Origin: Magnolia sinica
Taxonomy: Eukaryota > Streptophyta > Magnoliopsida > Magnoliales > Magnoliaceae
Assembly (NCBI RefSeq): GCF_029962835.1
Contig: NC_080589.1
Coordinates: forward strand, 18,497,586-18,561,585
Direction of reading: 5' to 3'
Length of the DNA: 64,000 nucleotides
Shown: positions 10,782 through 23,880 of the stretch, piece by piece
How positions within the stretch are numbered: position 1 is the first letter of the stretch
How the letters are laid out: each line of letters begins with the position of its first letter
The notes under the pieces: generated by a model
Databases searched by the model: none
What the model saw: only the letters and a program-made list of their open reading frames with translations
What the model was told of the DNA's origin: nothing
Position numbers and translations under genes: made by a program

Positions 10782-13700
10782 ATGCCTCCTCGACCAGAGG
10801 GTCGATTCATCCGCCTACCTCATGGCGGCCTAGTTGAGAGGGACCTCCTTCCCGATGATCCGCAAGGCCCTCTTGGCGGGAATGGATCTCAGAATACGGG
10901 TAGCACTACCCAGGAGGCGGCCCCGAGTGCACCGCCACCGCCGGCCGCGGCATCTATACCTTCTCCGCCGCCGGTTATGGACCGAGTAGACCAGATGTTA
11001 CTCCTCATGCAGCAACAGCAACAGATAATGGTCACTAATATGCAGCAGCAACAGCAGATGATGGCCACCATGATGGGGGCCATGGCCCAGAACATGGGAG
11101 TGCCGCAACCGGCGCCACCCGGCCTAACCGCACCCGCAAGCAACGTGGGTAACTTGTTTGAGCGGTTCCAGTGGTACAGACCGCCTACGTTCGCAGGCAC
11201 CCACCGCCTTGAGGAAGCGGAGTATTGGCTTAATCGGGTCACCAAACTACTTAGGCCTCTCCACTGTACTGAAGCAGAGAGCGTGGAGCTTCTTTCCTAC
11301 CTCTTTGAAAAGGAGGCGGACTTGTGATGGGAAAGCGTCCTCCGCTCCATCCCTGAGGGCCACGTGTGGATGTGGGGGGAGTTTGAGGCCCGTTTCAATG
11401 TAAAGTATCTCCCTCAAACTTACCAGCATGAGAGGGAGAATGAGTTTCTCCGCCTTCAGCAAGGGGGGATGAGCATGGCCCAATACGAGAACCGTTTCAC
11501 GGAACTCTCCCGCTGTGCTTCCGAAATGATTGCAAGCAAAGCAATCAAGATGAGGCAGTTCACGGCAGGACTGAGGAGCAGTATTCGCTCCAAGATATGC
11601 TGCATCAACATCAGGACGTACGCTGAGCTCGTCGAGATGTCTATTAGGGCGGAGCAGGATGAGGAGCGGGTCGCCCGAAGCCGCTCACAGTTAGGGCCGC
11701 GAAACAGGGTGGACGGACCATCCTCCTCTTTTACAGGAAAAAGGGCTCGTCCTAGCTCACCACCCCGACTGGCTGCCGCACCGGTCCCTTCTACGCGACC
11801 GGCCCAGACATGTACTTACTGCAGAAGGGCGGGACATTCCGAGCCCTACTGTTTTACGAGGATGAGAGACCTCGGGTTTACTCCGCCGCAACGCAACATT
11901 AGGCCTCCACAGCCAACCTTACAGATTCCGCTCCTGCGGGCAATGGGGCCAAGTCAACAATTTCGGCGTCCACCACCGCCTCAAGTTAGACCGCCACAAC
12001 GGCCCATGCAACGGCCAAATTTTCCGCAACATGCTCGGGTGTATGCCCTAGCAGTTGAGGGCCAAGACACGGCTATCCCCACTCCTACGGCCTTTGAGGT
12101 GACAGCCCACATCCAAGATACTCCCATATTCCTTTTAGTGGACACCGGGTCCACCGCTTCCCTCATATCGCATGCGACTGTTAAGCACTTGGGGCTATGC
12201 CCTAGCCCCTTCGTAGGGGTAAAGATCATCGCGGCCGCCGACACTTTTACGGAGGCTACAAAGATATATTATAGTTGTCCCATCGACTTGGGATGCAAGG
12301 TGGCCCACGTGGATTTGATGGTGACTAAAATCTTCCACTACGACGTCATCCTGGGCATGGATTGGTTGACAATGATGAAAGCAGAAATTGATTGCGATGC
12401 AAAAACAGTGAAGATATTTGAGGACGACGGCTCTTCCCTCACGTTCCTGGTCCAGGTCAGCTACGAACGCAGGATTTCGTGTTATGCATCATTGGAGGAC
12501 GGATATTCTGGACCCTCGATAACGGACACGCCCGTGGTCTAGGATTTTTGGGATGTATTCAAAAACATACCTGGACTACTACCTCGACGTGAGATAGACT
12601 TCACGATCGAGCTAGTCCCTGGAGCCAAGCCCGTCTCCTTACCTACCTACCGCATGCCTCCATGTGAGATGGAAGAATTGCAGACTCAAATTGACGACCT
12701 GCTAGAGTCGGGTTTCATTAGACCCAGCGTGTCGCCATGGGGGGCCCCGGTCCTATTCGTAAAGAAGAAGGACGGCTCTTTGCGGCTATGTGTGGATTAC
12801 AGAAGGCTGAATCAAATGACGGTTCTGAACAAATATCCGTTGCCTAGAATCGACGATTTGTTCGACCAGTTGAGGGGTGCTCAATACTTCTCCAAGATCG
12901 ATCTAAAGTCAGGGTACCATCAGTTGCGAGTTAGGGACGAGGATATTCAGAAAACGGCCTTCAGGACCTGCTTTGGCCATTACGAGTTTCTAGTTATGCC
13001 ATTTGGACTCACCAACGCGCCAGCGGTCTTCATGGACCTCATGAACAGAATCCTTAGGCCCTTTTTATACCGATTTGTTATCGTGTTTATCGATGACATA
13101 TTAATCTATTCAAAGAGCCGTGAAGAGCATGGAGAGCATTTAAGAGCAGTCTTCGAAACCCTGGAGAAAAATCAACTGTTTGTGCAGTTTAGAAAATGCG
13201 CCTTCTGGAAGGAGGAGATCAAGTTTCTGGGACACGTTGTGTCTAAGGAAGGGATATCAGTGGATCTCGCCAAGGTAGCGGCGGTACAGGGTTGGAAGCA
13301 ACCGAAATCGGTTACGGAAGTGCGAAGCTTCCTTGGTCTGACAGGCTATTACCGCAGATTCATTAAGGACTTCTCGAAGATAGCCCGGCCGCTATCCCAG
13401 TTAACCCGAAAGGATCTCAAATTTGCCTAGAATGAAAAGGCGGAGGCGGCGTTCCAAGAGCTGAAGGACAGGTTGACGTCAGCTCCTGTACTTGTGCTAC
13501 CCGAGCAAGGGGTCAAGTACACCGTTTATACCGACGCCTCTCATGTGGGTTTAGGTTGCGTACTCATGCAAAAAGACAGGGCGATTGCTTATGCGTCTCG
13601 ACAGTTAAGGAAGCATGAGGAGAACTACCCTACTCATGACCTTGAGCTTGCGGCGGTAGTTTTCGCATTGAAGATATGGAGGCACTATCTCTATGGTGAG

Positions 13701-15425
13701 GAATTTGAGCTCTTCTCTGATCATAAGAGCCTCAAATACATCTTCACCCAGAAAGACCTGAACATGAGACAGCGTCGCTGGATGGAGACGTTGAAAGACT
13801 TCAAGTTTGACGTCTCATATCATCCTGGCAAAGCCAACTTGGTGGCAGACGCCTTGAGTCGCAAGAAGACAATTGAATTTGCGGCCCCGTTAATGGTGAG
13901 AGAGTGGGACATGGTGGAGTTCGTTCGGGACTTCGAAATGAAGCTGACAGTGGAGGAACCTTATGAGTTCATAGCCCACATTCAAGCCCATCCAATGATT
14001 GACAGTAAAATCATTGAAGCCCAGGCGAGCGATGAGCTATTGAGGAAGATGAGGGAATGGGCAAGGAATGACGAGAAGTCCGAATGGAGAGTCGGCATTG
14101 ACAGGGGATTGCGGTACCGAGGCCGCCTTTGTGTTCTCAACCTCCAGGGATTGCGAGAAGAAGTTCTAAATGCCGCCCACAATTTCAAGTTGGCGATGCA
14201 TCCTGGTAGTACAAAGATGTACCGGGACCTAAAGCGAACCTATTGGTGGCACAACATGAAAAAGGAAATAGCAGAATATGTATCCCGATGCCTCACCTGT
14301 CAACAAGTTAAGGCCGAACACCACCGACCACCGGGCCTATTGCAGCCCATGCCTATAGCGGAATGGAAGTGGGACTTCATATCCATGGACTTCATTGCCA
14401 GTTTACCCAAGACTAGAAAGGGGCACGACTCGATATGGGTGATTGTGGACAGGCTAACCAAATCAGCCCACTTCCTGCCAATCAAGACTTCTAGCTCCGC
14501 CGATGACTTGGCTAAACTGTATATCAAGGAAATAGTGCGGCTCCATGGCGTCCCATTGGAGATTGTGTTGGATCGGGATGCTCGTTTCATGTCGATCTTT
14601 TAGACCCGCGTTCAAGAAGCTATGGGAGCGAAACTGAGGTTTAGCACCGCCTTCCACCCACAAACAGAAGGGCAAACCGAGCGGGTAAACCAGATTTTGG
14701 AAGACATGTTGCGCACTTGTGTTCTGGACTTCCAGGAGAGTTGGGACGATTGCCTCCCATATGCCGAGTTCGCCTACAACAATAGCTTCCAAGCTAGCAT
14801 CGGAATGGCATCATACGAGGCTTTGTATGGGCGTCCATGCCGAGCTCCACATTGTTGGGAGGAAATTAGCGAGAAGGGTTTGCTCGGGCTGGACCTGGTA
14901 CGGATCACGACTGAAAAGATTGGAATTATCCGGCGCCACCTCTTGACGGCTCAAAGCAGATAGAAAAGCTATGCCGACACAAGGCGAAGGGACTTGGAAT
15001 TTGAAGCTGGGGACCATGTATTTCTCAAGATCTCCCCAATGAAGGGTGTTTTGCGCTTTGGCAAGAAAGGAAAGCTTGCGCCATGGTTCATCGGGCCTTT
15101 TCAGATTTCGGACCGTGTGGGAGCGGTCGCCTATCGCTTGGCCCTACCCACGCCTCTAGCCGGAGTGCATAACGTCTTCCATGTATCAATGCTGAAGAAG
15201 TACGTCCCCAATCCTTCGCATATCATCAAGTGGGAGCAGGTGGAACTTAAGAAAAATGCCACTTACATTCTTCGGCCCACTCGAATACTTGATAGGAAGG
15301 AGCAAGTCTTACGCAACAAGGTCATTCCGTTGGTCAAGGTACTATGGACACATCACGATGAAGAAGAGGCCACTTGGGAGACGGAAGCAGAAGTCCGAAA
15401 GCATTACCCATCCCTGCTTCAGTAA
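10782..15425 (+). pseudogene. Tekay-like gag-pol region (broken fossil)
   Basis: Domains in order, rough positions: Gag with a Gln-rich stretch (10990-11070) and retrotransposon gag core (11150-11660); CCHC zinc knuckle CTYCRRAGHSEPYC (about 11810); aspartic protease with VDTGSTASLIS (about 12130); reverse transcriptase from [14 protein letters not shown] (about 12760) to the [11 protein letters not shown] active site (about 13090); RNase H with [10 protein letters not shown] (about 13515); integrase with its His/Cys zinc region near 14190-14300 and the [12 protein letters not shown] core after it (about 14370-14470); and a C-terminal chromodomain-like VKVLWTHHDEEEATWE (about 15335). The region is a fossil with about five interruptions. 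Gag probably starts at the ATG at 10782, just after an acceptor-like TTTCGCAG/GA. Confidence 0.88.
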
Positions 15426-15459
15426 TATGATCAGGTACGAATTTCGAGGACAAAATTTA

Positions 15460-15476
15460 TTTGTAAGGGGGGTAGT
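15460..15476 (+). other. Polypurine tract of the Tekay-like element
   Basis: TTGTAAGGGGGGTAGT lies immediately before the 3' LTR, preceded by ATTTCGAGGACAAAATT. Both are typical of the 3' end of plant Tekay/Del elements. It primes plus-strand synthesis in the family. Confidence 0.85.
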
Positions 15477-18445
15477 TGTAACATCCCGTCCAATCGGTAC
15501 AGTGTCCTGAGGCGTCCACGTAGGATTTTACCGCAGGACCGAACGGTTGAAACGTTCGTGGCAGGGATGCCATGAGGTAATCAATCTAGGATTAGCCCAT
15601 TTGCCTGTACCGGACAAGCCATGGCAAGACCAAGTGCGGGCCGCCAAGCCGGATGACCATTTATAATGAGCTACAGTCCGTCCGGGCTGTACCGCGACGC
15701 CGGAAGGTCAGAAAAATCTAAAAATTTAGGGGATCATAGGGCTCACTGGGCTTGTGGTCCATCACGGACCGCAGACCCGGCAGACGTTCAGAAGTAGGAT
15801 CTGGCACTGACTTAATGCACCGCAACTACGCCAGGACCAATCTGACGCTGGCAAATGGAACCAAGATTTCAGGTTATCCGACCATTAGATCTCTTCCATG
15901 TTTACCGTGGAGGCCTAATGGATTTTCCTGCGCCTGTCCACCAACTCTGGGACCCGATCGTGGGCCGGTCACCGTCGATCACAAATCGGACCTGTGCGGT
16001 CAAACCCCTGGTCCGATCGTCCCCAATTTGTGCGTGGCCCTTCATCAGGCCATGAAGTACTCATCCTAGAAATTTCGTAGCCTAAGGACCACCAGAATTA
16101 CTTAAATCACTAAAATGGACCCCACAGGGCCGTTTAAAGATTAAAGCCTTTGACTCAAACCCTACTTTCGTCTATCCGTTCATTTCCAAATTTTTCATGG
16201 GCCCTAGACGGGCCATAAGGCACCTACCCACCGAATTTGGGGCCCGAAGGAGCATTAGGGCCACGCCAACCCCAAAAATGTCCCTTGTAGGCTATTTTGG
16301 GAATATGAGGGAACTTAAGGCCAAAGGGGCCAAGTCTAGGAAATGAAACCCAATCCCTCATAACTCCCTCTCCCATTTGCTACAACCACCAAGAGAGAAA
16401 GAGAGTAAAGGGGAGTAAAGAGGAAGAGAGTAAGAGAGGGAGGAGATCCAAGGTGGACCCTAGATCGAGGTGGGCCCCAAGAAAGCCAAACCTTTCATCT
16501 CTTTGCCACTCTTGCAAGGAGAAGACTCCTTTCCTTAGCCCCAACAACCATCCGTGGGTTGCCTAGGTGAGTTCATCACCCATCTTTCTTGAAGTTCATG
16601 TAGTAATGTGGATTTGAGTTGAAAAATCTAACATGCAATAGCTTGATTTAGGGATTTCGGCCATCCCACCCGAAAGCCCTCTTTCCTAGGGCATTTTTTG
16701 AGTCTCCAACGAGCCATAGGTGCGGACTATTACTCCTAGGTGGCCTAGCACCAATTTCAATATGAGTTTAATGATTATGATTGTTGGTTGATGCATTTAG
16801 AGAGTGTAGAGAGAACCTAGGGATTTAAGCCTATTTTAATGGTACTAAATTGTATGTTTTATTTGACTCCTCACATGATGACATTCGTGCTTCTTACATG
16901 ACTTGTTGAAAGTTGATGATCGCTTGTTCTGACTTGTTGGATTGTTCTCATGATTGATGCCCTATTTACCACAGTGTGATTTGCTTTCCATGAGTTGTAG
17001 GAAGTGCACAACTTCCCCACCAACACACCCAACACACATGCACCATTGCTTATAAATTGTTAGCTTGTTTATTAGTTGAATCTGGATTATATGATTGATG
17101 TATGAGAACATGATGATCTTGTCTGTTGATACCCCTGTCCGTTGACGTGTTGTGGACCGCCACTCAAACCCTGCGGTTAGCCAAGGAAACAAGGAAAGCT
17201 AAGGTGGTCTCATCGGTAGGACCGCCTTGAGGCTATACCCTCGAATTTGGGCGGGCGTGTGTGGGCGGCTGTAGTTAGACTACGTGGGTTGCTTGCACCC
17301 GATGTCGTTCCGCCGCACGCTTGCCTGGACTCAGGTGGTCTAGCCTACTGTCTGGCCAACCACGAATGTTAACCCTGTTTGCTCACATTTGTATAGAACC
17401 TGGGACTCCCCACAACCATTGTAGCCCAACGACAAACATCTTGAAATCGGCCCACAGCCTCGTGAGCCGGGCATGGTGGAATGGGACACTGTGTTCGAGC
17501 TGTCGGCCTACGCTGGGGTACCGCGCCTCCCCGTAGTGACCGTGAGCGATCCCTTTTCTCATGGCACTCCTCATGTGCTTGAAGTCGGGGATGAGGAACC
17601 CGACGGGATCACAGACCGGGGGGCCTCGGCCTCGCGCATTGGGGGGTCTTGGCCTCGCAACCATCTTAGGGCATTAATTAGATGGGGTGTTCCAGATTCC
17701 CAAATCTGCTGGATGAATGAACCTAATTAATAACTCGGCTAACACGACCGCATCGCATCGCATTAGTTAGGTTGGCCACTCGGCAGTCAAGGTCGCACTG
17801 AGGGAGTGTTGGCATTGGTGATCGTTAGATGGCGTCGCACGAGGGAGTGTTGGGCGAGGGCATACATCATATCATCCTGCATGCATGCGCATTAACAAGA
17901 CTAGACATATGCTAATGATTGATTGCTTTTCATTAAATTCTTATTACACTTGATGCTTGTTATAACTTATGGCTAATAGCACCCACTGAGTTGATCACTC
18001 ACTCCCACTCTGGGACGGTGTTTTAAAACACCAACCAGACCCTTTCATAGATGCAGGTGACTCAGGACTGGAGAAGCCTAGCGAGACGAGCGTGGACGAG
18101 GAGCTAGAGCTGTTATACTTCCAGCTGATGGAGGGTTCGCCGCCGGCATAAGATGCAGGATAGGATGGTTGGGTGCTAGGCTCAGTCTCATTCTTTTGGG
18201 GATATTACATTCTTTTGCTGTTTTGTTTGGGCAACGCCTTGCGCGACCCACTTATTTTTTGACTTGTACATATATGCATCGCCCTCGTTCATTTCAGCAG
18301 ACTGGTGCTTTCATGTTCCACGTTCAGAGAATTGCAGACTGCGCAACTTGAAGAATTTAAATGCATGTTAACAAAAATCTGTATTAGTGACTCTCGAACT
18401 CGGGAGTCGAGCGATTGCGCGACCCCCGATTTCCAGGGTGTTACA
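15477..18445 (+). repeat. 3' LTR of the Tekay-like element
   Basis: 2,969 bp, the partner of 5058-8028, ending GGGTGTTACA and followed by the CTACC target duplication (18446-18450). The near equality in length (2,971 against 2,969) and mostly transition differences fit a fairly recent, methylated insertion. Confidence 0.93.
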
Positions 18446-19718
18446 CTACCATCCAGAGTTGTTGTGTCCAATAGTTTTTAAGGATGGTCTTTTATCGCAT
18501 GGTTTTAATACTCGCCTTATGAGGCCTATTTTGATAATTGCCCCATGTGGCTTGTTTGATATCGCCCTATGTGGCTTTTTTCTGGTATTTTCCCTATATG
18601 GGTTCGATGTTTTATACCATGCAATCATGCGATGGTAAGCCCCATATGCTGTAATATGATTAGCCACTAGTCGACATGTTTCCATTAAACATCCTAAGAT
18701 GGTAGCCTCATGAGCCGGGGATGGTGGTAATCGGACACTATGCTCGAGCTGTCGGGCATAGTGTCCGACAACTCATATAATCGTTTAAGTAAGTATTCAT
18801 ATTCATGAGCCAGGGATGGTGGTAATGGGACACTATGCCCGAGCTGTCGGCCTACGCTGGGCCATGTGCTCCCCGTAGTAACCATGAGTTTATTCAAAAA
18901 TGGTTGATTGCAAATGGACTAATAACGGGCTGACAAATCATGCACACATAGCATACTACGACGGCTTGTATCATTATGCCTATACGATTACGCCGCGTGT
19001 TGTGCTAATGATCAGCCGATCGATTTATGATAATGACCTGGTTCTTCATGCCCATACGATTACGCCACATGTTACGCTGATGACCAGTCACATCCTTGGG
19101 TGACGACCCCATTGCCTATCTGGATATTTTTCCTGGGGCACCGACCGTTCGGATGGTTTACCCAGGTCGATGATTGCATTCATGCATCCATGCACCTAAT
19201 AAGACTGCATTTACTCTGTTTTAGTTGTTTGGATGTTTTATACTATTTCTTACCTAATGTGACAGAGTGTAATCTTGAGGAAAATTCACACTGAGTTGGC
19301 CACTCATCCATCAAATATACAACCGTACAGGTAATACAGGTAGCTTAAGTAATATGCTTGTTCAGACTTGATGAGGAGTAGGGTACTATCGCCAGGGATA
19401 CATGATTGTATTTGTTTGGAGGAGCTGCATGATCTCGCGGCTTATGTTCATATGCTTTCTGTTATTCTTCATGTATTAAATCATGTAAATCTTGTACTTG
19501 TTTAAATTTAGAGACATTGGTTTGTATAAGTCATTATGGGCAGCTTCTTGTATATTTGAATGATAATAAAATTTTCCTTTATGTTGATTTGTCCACTCTA
19601 CGCTCATTTGCTTACTTTGATGAAGAAAAAAATGTACACTCGAATTTGACCATCCTTTAAAGTTAATACTCGGGCTTTTGGGACACGGGTCATATACTCG
19701 GGTCCTGAAAAGTCAGGG
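18446..19718 (+). mobile_element. Older gypsy LTR fragment (plus strand), split by the Tekay insertion
   Basis: From 18829 on this is the inverted partner of the LTR at 2255-3151, with matching passages such as GGACTAATAACGGGCTGACAA and CATACGATTACGCC. It ends abruptly at CTGAAAAGTCAGGG, a few bases short of the expected GCGTTACA LTR end and without a primer site, so it is truncated. Its left part continues into 5057 and before. It includes two tandem versions of a CATGCCCATACGATTACGCC-type passage. Open frames shared with the inverted copy are LTR sequence, not conserved genes. Confidence 0.65.
18731..18768. repeat. Perfect 13-bp-stem hairpin
   Basis: TCGGACACTATGC (18731-18743) and GCATAGTGTCCGA (18756-18768) are exact reverse complements around a 12-base loop. 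It sits in the older LTR fragment, next to a near duplicate of the same sentence at 18806-18850. Confidence 0.8.
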
Positions 19719-20480
19719 CAAAGAAAATAGGGTCACTTGTTTGGAAATCTAATACGTTCATTAATTTTAGGACATGCTATGATATTAGAGAGCATTGATT
19801 TAATCTTCATTTGAGGCCTCTATAGCTCCTAATAGAGATAATGTGACCTTTCTCTTGCGGTTGCTTTCTCTGATGTGGTCCATTCCCAATGTCCTCTTGT
19901 CTCATTCTTGGAGTCATGCCCTGAAATTATTTTTCCGAACTAATGGTCAGAGTGGATTTAAATGGAGATACATGGTGGGCCTTGTAATATCTTTTCGGAA
20001 ACATATGTAGGGTCGGACCGACATTCCACCCATTTCAGTTTTTCATAGCTTTTTTTTTAAGAGAGAAGAGACCACCACCAATTCGAGAGAGGAGACCACT
20101 AAAAAAAGCGATTAAGACCATTGCTTCCACTTCCTTCGGACCCACTTCGGCAATATGCCAGCATGTTAACAGTGACATTCCCTTCATTTCGATGACATTT
20201 TGGAGCTTTTCTCCTAGAGAGTGACATTTCAGTGACATTTGAAGCCTTTTTTCATTCCAGCGATTTATTTCAAGTTTTTCTTCAAGTGAGTGCAACTCAT
20301 ATAATGGTTAAAGGTAAGATTTCATTTTATTTTTTGCAATGCTTTTTTTTTGAAAGGTGGCCACTATGGATTGCACATGGGCACTTTGGATCCCCTTTGG
20401 CTAGTGTTGATCCCACTTAAGCAATGTGGATCCCACTTGGGCACCATTTTTGTGAATGTTAAATGAATGTGCATATGAAT
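19719..20480. other. Intergenic, no gene recognised
   Basis: No protein similarity is seen. Short words such as CAGTGACATTT and GGATCCCACTTGGGCA recur. The last 30 bases (AATGAATGTGCATATGAAT) match the degenerate minisatellite at 26341-26870 on the other side of the hAT element. Confidence 0.4.
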
Positions 20481-22156
20481 TAGGGCTGTTCACGAGTCAA
20501 GATAGCTCGATTAACTCGGTCGACTCGACTTGAGTCAGCTCGGATTGACTCGGCTTGAATGGCTGAGTCGGGCCGAGTCAATCTACATTCTCCTAGCTCG
20601 AGTTGAGTTCGAGCCGAGTTCGACCAGGGGGGATTTTAACTCGACTCGACTCGAATCTCGAACTCAAGCTCGACTCGACTCGATTAGATATAGATATTTA
20701 TAATTTTTTAAATATTATATATATATATAATTTAAAAGTAAAACCCTACCCCACCTGCACGGCTGCTGCCTCCCTTTCCCTTTCTTGCTCTCCCTTTCTT
20801 CTCTAACCCTACCCCACCCAGCCCGCTGCATGCCGCACGCCCGCTCGACCAACATCAAATAAAGGTGGGTCACCACCACCTACGGCCTAGGATTGCCTGC
20901 CCGACGCCCTGAATGCTGCCCGATCTCACCTGACAAGGTGAGTGCGTCTGCTTCTTCTTCTTTTTCTTTTCCTCTTTCTTGATTTAATCATGCAGCCCGA
21001 TCTGCAAATGCAGTCCGATCCTAATGACTGATTGAAACTGCCTAAATCATAATGTTTTAAGCTCTGAACCAACACCCAGATCCATAGCTCAACTGAGACT
21101 GAGTGGAGATACCTCGTTTCAACACTCGAGGTCTTGGTATTGATCCCTAGTGGGGGCGGCTAAGATGGATCATATGAGTAAGCTCATCTAATGTTCCATC
21201 CAAGATGGGGCCCACAAACCTCACATTGAGGCCCAATATGTTGAATCGTGACTAAGGTTGGACGGAGGGTGGGCTTACAAGATTCTACTTTTGGCATCCA
21301 ACCTGTCCATGAAATTTGGACACCTAATCAAGGCCATCCAACTGTTAAATGGACCACCATGTGAATTTGGCAGTGGTTTTTGAATGATTGTACATTGTTT
21401 TATGGTGTGTCCTAGCTAATGATATTGTATAGGCACTATTTTGGGGGAATCCCTTCATTATGGTGTGGATCATGTAATGCACAAGTGAGATGGCATATAC
21501 ATAATGCAGTGGGCCCTGCCATAAAAAGCAAGGACAACCAATCCAAAAATCTCCAAATTCACATGTTGGATCTGCTTGATTATTGGGGTCACCCTGCTGG
21601 CTCAAGATATTCTCCTCAACTGTGATTTTGATTGTTGTTGTTTATTTATCACAAGTTCAAACCAACAACAACATACTTCATTGGTTTAAAGTGCCTTTCC
21701 TCGTCAAAAATTATTATCAGGAACTTGTTTACTTTGTAAAGCTTGAACCCAATGATTTGTATTTTAGAGATCGTAATTGTCAAAATTCTAAAAGTTGCTA
21801 ACACAACTCCAAGATTTTTCGATACAGTTCTCACGAACTACAAAATACTATATGCAGCATTACTTCCTTGTCCTAGCATCCCAAATAGCTGTCTGTTTCT
21901 AAATTGCATAAACATTAAAAAAAAATAATTCTCATGGAGTTTACAAACTCATTCAAATAGAAAATAAAAGAAGTCCAACTAATTAAATAGTATCTAGTTT
22001 ATTTTTTATGACAAGCTAACAAGTAAAACAAGAAGCAAAACAAGAAGTCCCTCCATTTTTCACTTAACACTTGTCGTAGATTTCAATCTATACTTTATTA
22101 TAACCCATATTAAATGAGTATCCTTATATAAAACTTCTGTAGCTCTGAAATATGCT

Positions 22157-22900
22157 TTGTTTATAAATGGTATGCAGCAAGCAATGTCTTCAAATGATCC
22201 ATCTACCGATATTTTGGATTATGGATCTGAAGTGTACTCCCTAACTTTTGGAAAAATGAAAATCCAATGTAAATTGTGTGGGGCCAGATTTGTTAACAAA
22301 ACAAATTGGCTTAGACTACACTTATTAGGTAGGGGAGAGATGCAAAACCATGTCCCAAAGAATCAGAGGAGATATAATTTTTATACCAGGCTCTTGTAGA
22401 CTCTAACAAGAAGCCTTCTACTCCCTCCCCCACACTGAATACAACTAGCCATCAGATATACAAGAATAGACCCATTCTAATCAATGAAGATTCTGAAATA
22501 AAGAAGGTGAAGAGAATAAGTAGGGAAGAGGAAGAAGAGAATGCAGTTAGATTAAGAAGACTAAAAGAAGAGCAATTACAATTATCCTTGAAATTGAGCA
22601 AGGAAGAGGTAGATGCATCAAGATATCAATGATGTACTCCTTGACAACATGACACAAAAGCAAGACCGAGCTCGACAAGCAAGAAGTCATCAAAATTTAT
22701 TTCCAAACTCACCTCATTCTACAAGAACTTGGGTATTCCATATAGATCAGCTCATAAAAAATTAGTTGAATCTATACAAGAGCATAGTGAAATAGTCTCC
22801 CAACCTTTTGATTCATGGGAGGTTAATGATCATATTGGAGAGAATAGTACCACTAGTTCGAGCTTGGATGACGAAAATTATGGATCTGACCTAGAGTAGT
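22157..22900 (+). pseudogene. BED zinc-finger fragment, degenerate
   Basis: The first frame encodes a BED-like finger, GKMKIQCKLCGARFVNKTNW followed by LRLHLLG, with the CxxC pair and the His but no clear final Cys. The frame then shifts, and a Lys/Glu-rich helical stretch follows (SREEEEENAVRLRRLKEEQL and onward, about 22515-22630). A further shift leads to an acidic end, SSSLDDENYGSDLE, before a stop at 22900. It looks like the N-terminal finger and C-terminal tail of a hAT or DUF659-type protein with the middle lost. At least two frame changes are needed to read across it. It could also be a host fragment captured by the transposon. Confidence 0.45.
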
Positions 22901-23880
22901 AAAATTAACTTTGATATATTAAGGTTTTTAGTTGTAATCTTATAAACTTGTAGAGTTGTAGTTGTAGACTTGTAGTTGTACTCGTATGGACTTAACTTTC
23001 CTACTAAATTATTGTAACTTAACTAAAATATTGTATGTCAATGATTGTGGGCACTACCTTCTTATTTGTTCTTAAAAATTATCTTCTTGTAGAGTTGTAG
23101 TTTTATGGATAAACTGTTTCTTATATATTTTGATAATTGTTCTTTACATATTGTCATATTGGATGCTTATGATTACTTGTGATCTGATGTTGTTAATTAA
23201 TATTTAGGTCACCTAGTGCTTTAGCAATATACCCCCCATTTAAGAATTTATATTGAACAAGTACAATCATTCTACCGAAAATACTTGTTCTTTATGAATT
23301 CCTAAATTGCCCCATTTTAAAAAGTTCGGCACCATACCATGTACTTAGGTTGTCCTCATTCAATTTACATGTGGTTGGAATTTCAGTAGTGTTTCCCTAT
23401 ATTTTCTCTGGATATGTGGTTCTTTACTAGTTAGTTTCCACTACATGTGTAATGGATTACATGTGGGTGTGGCAACTAATTAGTATTGAATTTTACATAT
23501 ATCTAGATAATATAGGGAGGTGCTGTCGAAATTTTGGCTCACATGTAAATTGTATGGGGACAGTTCATGGTATGTTACCGAATGGGATAGAGACAATTAG
23601 CACCTCTAGATAAAGATAACTAGGAATAAGATATTTAGAAACAATTAGTAAAAAAAATTGAGACAATTACAGACAATTTATAGTTATGTATATGTATGTA
23701 TCCCGGTGGATTTATTTATTAAGGGATTATTTGAGACACTTGTATCTTGCAGTTTATGGAGGGGTCCGATATTATTTGTAATATATATTTATATATACGT
23801 ATAAATGTCGTTAACTGATTCCTTCAACCTATAAAATCCTTGATTTTACCCTACTCTTGTTATCTTTTGATTTTTAGATG

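Larger units (their letters stand above)
5058..18445 (+). mobile_element. Tekay/Del-like Ty3/gypsy chromovirus, 13.4 kb, with target duplication
   Basis: Both LTRs, the primer-binding site, the polypurine tract and a 5-bp target duplication (CTACC at 5053-5057 and 18446-18450) are present. Order inside is: leader with GC-rich repeat, an extra ORF, gag with zinc knuckle, protease, reverse transcriptase, RNase H, integrase, and a C-terminal chromodomain-like segment. The very long LTRs, the initiator-methionine primer site and the C-terminal segment point to the Tekay/Del chromovirus lineage. The LTRs differ by roughly 2-4 per 100 bases in stretches compared by eye, mostly transitions, so the insertion is fairly young. 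The gag-pol part is broken, with about five interruptions. It inserted into an older LTR now split between the two flanks. Confidence 0.9.
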
